Assembly: GCA_009995705.1 (NCBI GenBank) | Contig: JAADBR010000072.1 | Coordinates: 1-20,305, forward strand | DNA: 20,305 bases | Origin: Microcystis aeruginosa W13-11 | GTDB taxonomy: Bacteria > Cyanobacteriota > Cyanobacteriia > Cyanobacteriales > Microcystaceae | Direction of reading: 5' to 3' | Shown here: in pieces, positions 17,053 to 20,305 of the stretch | Position numbering within the stretch: position 1 is the first letter of the stretch | Layout of the letters: every line of letters starts with the position of its first letter | Notes under the pieces: generated by a model | What the model saw: the letters and a program-made list of their open reading frames with translations, nothing else | The model's database searches: none | What the model was told of the DNA's origin: nothing | Program-made: the position numbers and the translations under genes

Positions 17053-18005
17053 CCTACACGGGAAAAATTCAACCAAAATCGGGACTTTATTATGAACCGA
17101 TTCAACAAAAAATTTATCCCTATGACGCGGGTGATGAGTTAATAGAAGTTGTTAACTTGGCTATTGAATTGGGAATGCCTTTGTTACTGGAAGGTGAGCC
17201 GGGATGTGGCAAAAGTCGTCTAGCTCATGCCTTAGTTCATGAATTTAATTATCTCCCGGAAAATAATCCTATAAAATATTATGAGTGGATAGTTCAATCC
17301 ACAAGTAAAGCGGAAGATAGTCTCTATCAATATGATTATATTGGCCGTTTACAAGCTGCTCAAATTAGCGGAATTTTAAGTCAAAAAGGAACAGAAGAAT
17401 CTTCGTCTGAGCAAAAAAATCCAGCTATTTCAAAAGATTGGGTTAATTTACAAGCCTTGGGTAAAGCATTTGAACAAAGTCAAGATAAGCAAGAACAATC
17501 GGTAGTATTAATTGATGAAATAGATAAAGCAGATCGAGATTTTCCTAATGATTTACTTTTAGCCATTGAATCTCGTCGTTTTTTTATTAAAGAAACAGGA
17601 GAACCAATTAAAGCAAATGAGCAAGCTTTTCCTCTGATTATTATTACCAGTAATCAAGAAAAAAACTTACCCAATGCTTTTCTGAGACGTTGCATTTATC
17701 ACTATATTGAGCTTCCCAACCAAGAAAGATTAAGAAAAATATTAACTGAACGGTTTACCGACGCTGAACAAGAGGTTATCATCAAAGCAGTGGACCGTTT
17801 TCAGGAAGTGAGAACATCACAAGACGAGACTAAATCTGAAGGAGAAAAAAAAGTTAGCACAAGTGAATTAATAGCCTGGTTTAAATCGTTACTCAAGTAC
17901 AAACCTGAAGAAATTATCGCCAAATTAAACGAGGACAAATTACCCCACGCTAGTATTTTACTAAAAAGCCGTACTGATTTACAAGATTATGGAACAAGAG
18001 GTTAA
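17034..18005 (+). CDS. MoxR-type AAA+ ATPase
   Basis: A 323-residue AAA+ ATPase of the MoxR group, which usually works with a vWA-domain partner to remodel or activate a target protein. Walker A GEPGCGKS is at 54-61, Walker B VVLIDEIDKA at 157-166, sensor 1 Asn at 207 in ITSNQEK, and paired arginines (218-219) in the arginine-finger region AFLRRC. A long insert between Walker A and B (about 115-155) is polar and variable. All catalytic residues are present, so it should hydrolyse ATP, unlike its upstream neighbour. The start ATG 17034 lies inside the end of the upstream gene with GAGGGA before it, and the stop is 8 bp from the next start, which indicates translational coupling in one operon. 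Confidence 0.88.
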   Translation: MAKLSLTYTGKIQPKSGLYYEPIQQKIYPYDAGDELIEVVNLAIELGMPLLLEGEPGCGKSRLAHALVHEFNYLPENNPIKYYEWIVQSTSKAEDSLYQYDYIGRLQAAQISGILSQKGTEESSSEQKNPAISKDWVNLQALGKAFEQSQDKQEQSVVLIDEIDKADRDFPNDLLLAIESRRFFIKETGEPIKANEQAFPLIIITSNQEKNLPNAFLRRCIYHYIELPNQERLRKILTERFTDAEQEVIIKAVDRFQEVRTSQDETKSEGEKKVSTSELIAWFKSLLKYKPEEIIAKLNEDKLPHASILLKSRTDLQDYGTRG

Positions 18006-18013
18006 AAGAGCCA

Positions 18014-20305
18014 ATGACATCCCCCCTACTTGACCTATTTTATCAACTCAGAAATGAAGAAGGATTTCCGCTGTCTATTGAACAATATTATCGGGTGGAA
18101 AATTACCTGATTCAAAAACTCGCTAATGATTCTGATATTGCTATTCAAGAGAATCCCAACTTAGAGAATCCTAAAATTAAACTTCTTTGTCAAGCTTTAT
18201 GGGTTAAATCTCCAGAAGAAAAACAAAAGTTTGATCAGGCCTGGACAGAGATGCTACAATTCCAACCGGAAATAAATATAGAAATACCCAAAAAAACGCC
18301 TATTCGCCATCCAGAAGAATCGATTAGCAAAATAATAGACCCGATGGATGATAGGGAATCTCCCTCATTAGCATTTATTACCCCTTCTGGGGATGCACCT
18401 TTACCTCCTGAGACTCCATTTCCACAAATTGCCACAGCTATTGAAAAGCGAAAAAAAATCACCTCCCTAGATAATCCTGATTATTATCCTATTGGTATCG
18501 CTAAATTACAAGAAAGTTGGCAGCAACTGCGTCCATTACCCCTAGAAAGTCCTCGACAGACTTGGGATCTAAAAGCTACGGTGATTGCAACAGCTAAACA
18601 AGGTTTTTTTGACCAAATAATTTACCAAAAGAAACAACTTTATCGGCGAGAAATTATTATTTTTATTGATTGTTCTGACTCCATGATTCCCTTTGCGGGA
18701 TTTGGTCGGATAATGAAACAAACCTGGGAAAATGTCCCCCATTTTTACTTTGATAATCTGATTAGAGAGGAGGTTTTACGACAAGAAAACGGTTGGGAAA
18801 GTCAATCTTTAACCAAAGTTCTCTCTAATTATTCTCCTGAAGTAACCAGTTGTTTAATCCTTAGTGATGCGGGTGCTGCTAGAAAACGTTATGTAGAAGA
18901 GCGCTTGAGCGCAACAGAAACCCTTATCCGACGATTTAGCCGAAGATTTAGCCGAGTCGCATGGTTAAACCCCTTACCCTATCATCGATGGTATGGGACA
19001 ACTGCGATCGATATTGCTGATTTAGCTGAAGATATACCCAATTTTTCCATGTTTGAGCTAACCACAGAGGATTGGGAAAACTTAATAACATGGCTAAAAG
19101 AAGAACCTATCCCACCCCGTCATTTTCAATTTGATCTCGCTCAATTTCAACAAGGGGATAATTGGGATGAGGATGAAGATTTTTTTAGCGCAGAAAGCTG
19201 TTTAAGATTATTTGAAAAAGAAAACGAACTAAACACCAGAGAACTGGCGAAAAGAGCCGCCTTTCCCCTTAGTTTATCCCCTAATTTACTTTATTATCTG
19301 CGTCAACATCAAGATAAAAATAATCAATCTCCTTGGTATGCGATCGCTGACATTTTACTCTCCAGTTTAGTCCGCAAAATAGATCGAGAACTCTATGAAA
19401 TGTCCCCCGATATTCGTAAACTACTATTAAAAAAATTAACCCCAGAGGAACTCAAATCTCTGGCCTATCAGTTACAAACCTATATTCAGGAACAAATCGG
19501 TGATCGTTGCTCAAAATCAGTTTATTGGCAAAATCAACAATGGTTAGCTCTTGCCTACCTAAAACCTAGTCAAGCGGTTAATGAAATCAAACAGTTACTA
19601 GCAGAAGCTATCAAAAATAATAACCGAGTGCGTCTTGTTAGATTGACAGCTTTATTAGAGAATCTATCCGCTGCTTTAGCCGATTATGAACCCTTGTTAT
19701 TGCTTAAAGAACCGATTGCCGCCTATTCTAGAGGGGATTTAAGCCAGGAAGACGAACAAACCCGACAAAAACATTTAATAGACAAAGTAGCAGATATTGT
19801 TCCCTACAATGAAAACCTTTTCCTTTTTACCGCAGAAACGGTATTGGTTAATGAAAAAGGCCAAGTTATCGAGAGGAAACCTGTTAAAGCCTATTTTTAC
19901 GATGAAAACCTTGCAGAAGTTGGCAACCGGAAAAAAGCTCATAACTATATCCCTATGATGTATATTCCCCAAGGAGAATTCTGGATGGGAACGGAAGATG
20001 AGGAAATCGAAAGACTGGTTAAAAGATTTGATTGGGACGGATATAGAAGGGAAGGACCACAACACCTAGTCAAAGTCCCCGCTTTCTACATGAGTCAAAC
20101 CCCGATTACCCAGGCCCAGTGGAGAGCAGTTGCCTCCCGCACGGATTTAAAAGTAGGACGAAATCTTAACCCTGCTCCCTCCCACTTTAAAGATCCCCCC
20201 AAACCCTCCTTAGAAAGGGAGGCTTCCGATTCCCCCCCTTTTGAAGGTGCTAGGGGGGGATCTCCCACGCGCTGGGATAGACCCGTAGAACGAGTCAACT
20301 GGTAT
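18014..20305 (+). CDS. vWA domain protein with C-terminal FGE-sulfatase-like domain (runs off window)
   Basis: An open frame of 764 codons continues past the window end. The N-terminal 180 residues are helical then proline-rich. A von Willebrand A domain begins near 190: EIIIFIDCSDSMIPF gives an intact MIDAS DxSxS (Asp219, Ser221, Ser223), followed by CLILSDAG and RVAWLNPLP. Residues about 365-640 are a mostly helical region of unknown family with repeated apolar blocks. From about 645, YIPMMYIPQGEFWMGTEDEE starts a formylglycine-generating-enzyme (SUMF1)-like domain, continuing FYMSQTPITQAQWRAVA and RPVERVNWY. Residues 727-750 are an inserted repeat inside that domain. The vWA part should bind the MoxR partner; the FGE-like part may be an effector or a binding module. 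Start ATG 18014 follows the AAA+ stop by 8 bp. Confidence 0.82.
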   Translation, partial: MTSPLLDLFYQLRNEEGFPLSIEQYYRVENYLIQKLANDSDIAIQENPNLENPKIKLLCQALWVKSPEEKQKFDQAWTEMLQFQPEINIEIPKKTPIRHPEESISKIIDPMDDRESPSLAFITPSGDAPLPPETPFPQIATAIEKRKKITSLDNPDYYPIGIAKLQESWQQLRPLPLESPRQTWDLKATVIATAKQGFFDQIIYQKKQLYRREIIIFIDCSDSMIPFAGFGRIMKQTWENVPHFYFDNLIREEVLRQENGWESQSLTKVLSNYSPEVTSCLILSDAGAARKRYVEERLSATETLIRRFSRRFSRVAWLNPLPYHRWYGTTAIDIADLAEDIPNFSMFELTTEDWENLITWLKEEPIPPRHFQFDLAQFQQGDNWDEDEDFFSAESCLRLFEKENELNTRELAKRAAFPLSLSPNLLYYLRQHQDKNNQSPWYAIADILLSSLVRKIDRELYEMSPDIRKLLLKKLTPEELKSLAYQLQTYIQEQIGDRCSKSVYWQNQQWLALAYLKPSQAVNEIKQLLAEAIKNNNRVRLVRLTALLENLSAALADYEPLLLLKEPIAAYSRGDLSQEDEQTRQKHLIDKVADIVPYNENLFLFTAETVLVNEKGQVIERKPVKAYFYDENLAEVGNRKKAHNYIPMMYIPQGEFWMGTEDEEIERLVKRFDWDGYRREGPQHLVKVPAFYMSQTPITQAQWRAVASRTDLKVGRNLNPAPSHFKDPPKPSLEREASDSPPFEGARGGSPTRWDRPVERVNWY
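20192..20263. repeat. 72-nt palindromic repeat inserted in frame in the FGE-like domain
   Basis: Terminal inverted GATCCCCCC (20192-20200) and GGGGGGATC (20254-20262) bound the element. Inside are CCTCC with GGAGG, and C7 (20232-20238) with G7 (20253-20259). It encodes 24 residues (727-750) that begin DPPKPSLERE and end GARGGS. The composition is unlike the surrounding gene but typical of a cyanobacterial intergenic repeat whose other frame reads PPLAPSKGG. The length is a multiple of three, so the frame is kept. Confidence 0.75.

Noticed and set aside
20095..20298. 67-codon minus-strand frame at the window end
   Set aside because: It is antisense to the FGE-like domain and is kept open mainly by the inserted palindromic repeat.

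Overview
The window looks like chromosomal DNA of a cyanobacterium, most probably a Microcystis-like unicellular species. The evidence is HIP1-type octamers (GCGATCGC, for example near 5692, 9492, 11726, 12550 and 19339), an NdhH subunit of the photosynthetic NDH-1 complex, a proline dehydrogenase/P5C dehydrogenase fusion without a DNA-binding domain, moderate-to-low GC, and many short palindromic and G-rich intergenic repeats mixed with an IS element and decayed defence genes. The species is inference; the phylum is well supported.

Layout. (1) 290-1807 (-) is a bifunctional NAD(P)HX repair enzyme. (2) 1967-3553 is a complete IS4-family (Tn5-like) insertion sequence with 28-bp terminal inverted repeats. 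(3) 3554-5938 is a graveyard of accessory genes: two copies of the 3' end of a type ISP restriction-modification gene, two PIN-toxin loci with nonsense and frameshift lesions, an intact antitoxin-like gene, a broken small gene and a helicase remnant. (4) 6333-8639 (+) is a tight three-gene run: serine esterase, rsmB and a TerB-like gene. It converges on pgm (8708-10342, -) through a long inverted repeat. (5) 10709-13678 (-) is putA, with hairpins downstream. (6) 14064-15248 (+) is ndhH, divergent from putA, with a recognisable sigma70-type promoter. (7) 15249-15675 holds two cyanobacterial repeat hairpins and a 54-codon minus-strand gene with a strong ribosome binding site. (8) 15676 to the window end (+) is a compact three-gene set.

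The last set is the most interesting part. It encodes a protein with an apparently P-loop-less, inactive STAND-like NTPase region; a MoxR-type AAA+ ATPase with intact Walker motifs; and a large protein joining a von Willebrand A domain (intact MIDAS DxSxS) to a C-terminal formylglycine-generating-enzyme (FGE)-like domain. The genes overlap or nearly touch, so they are probably one operon. The arrangement resembles the MoxR-vWA ternary systems that comparative genomics has proposed as NTP-dependent conflict (defence/self-recognition) systems in multicellular and colonial bacteria. A 72-nt palindromic repeat has been inserted in frame into the FGE-like domain. The last gene runs off the window end, so the system is incomplete here.

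Housekeeping functions (metabolite repair, rRNA methylation, glucose-phosphate interconversion, proline catabolism, NDH-1) are unrelated to each other and appear intact. The accessory functions lie in the blocks 1967-5938 and 15676-20305.
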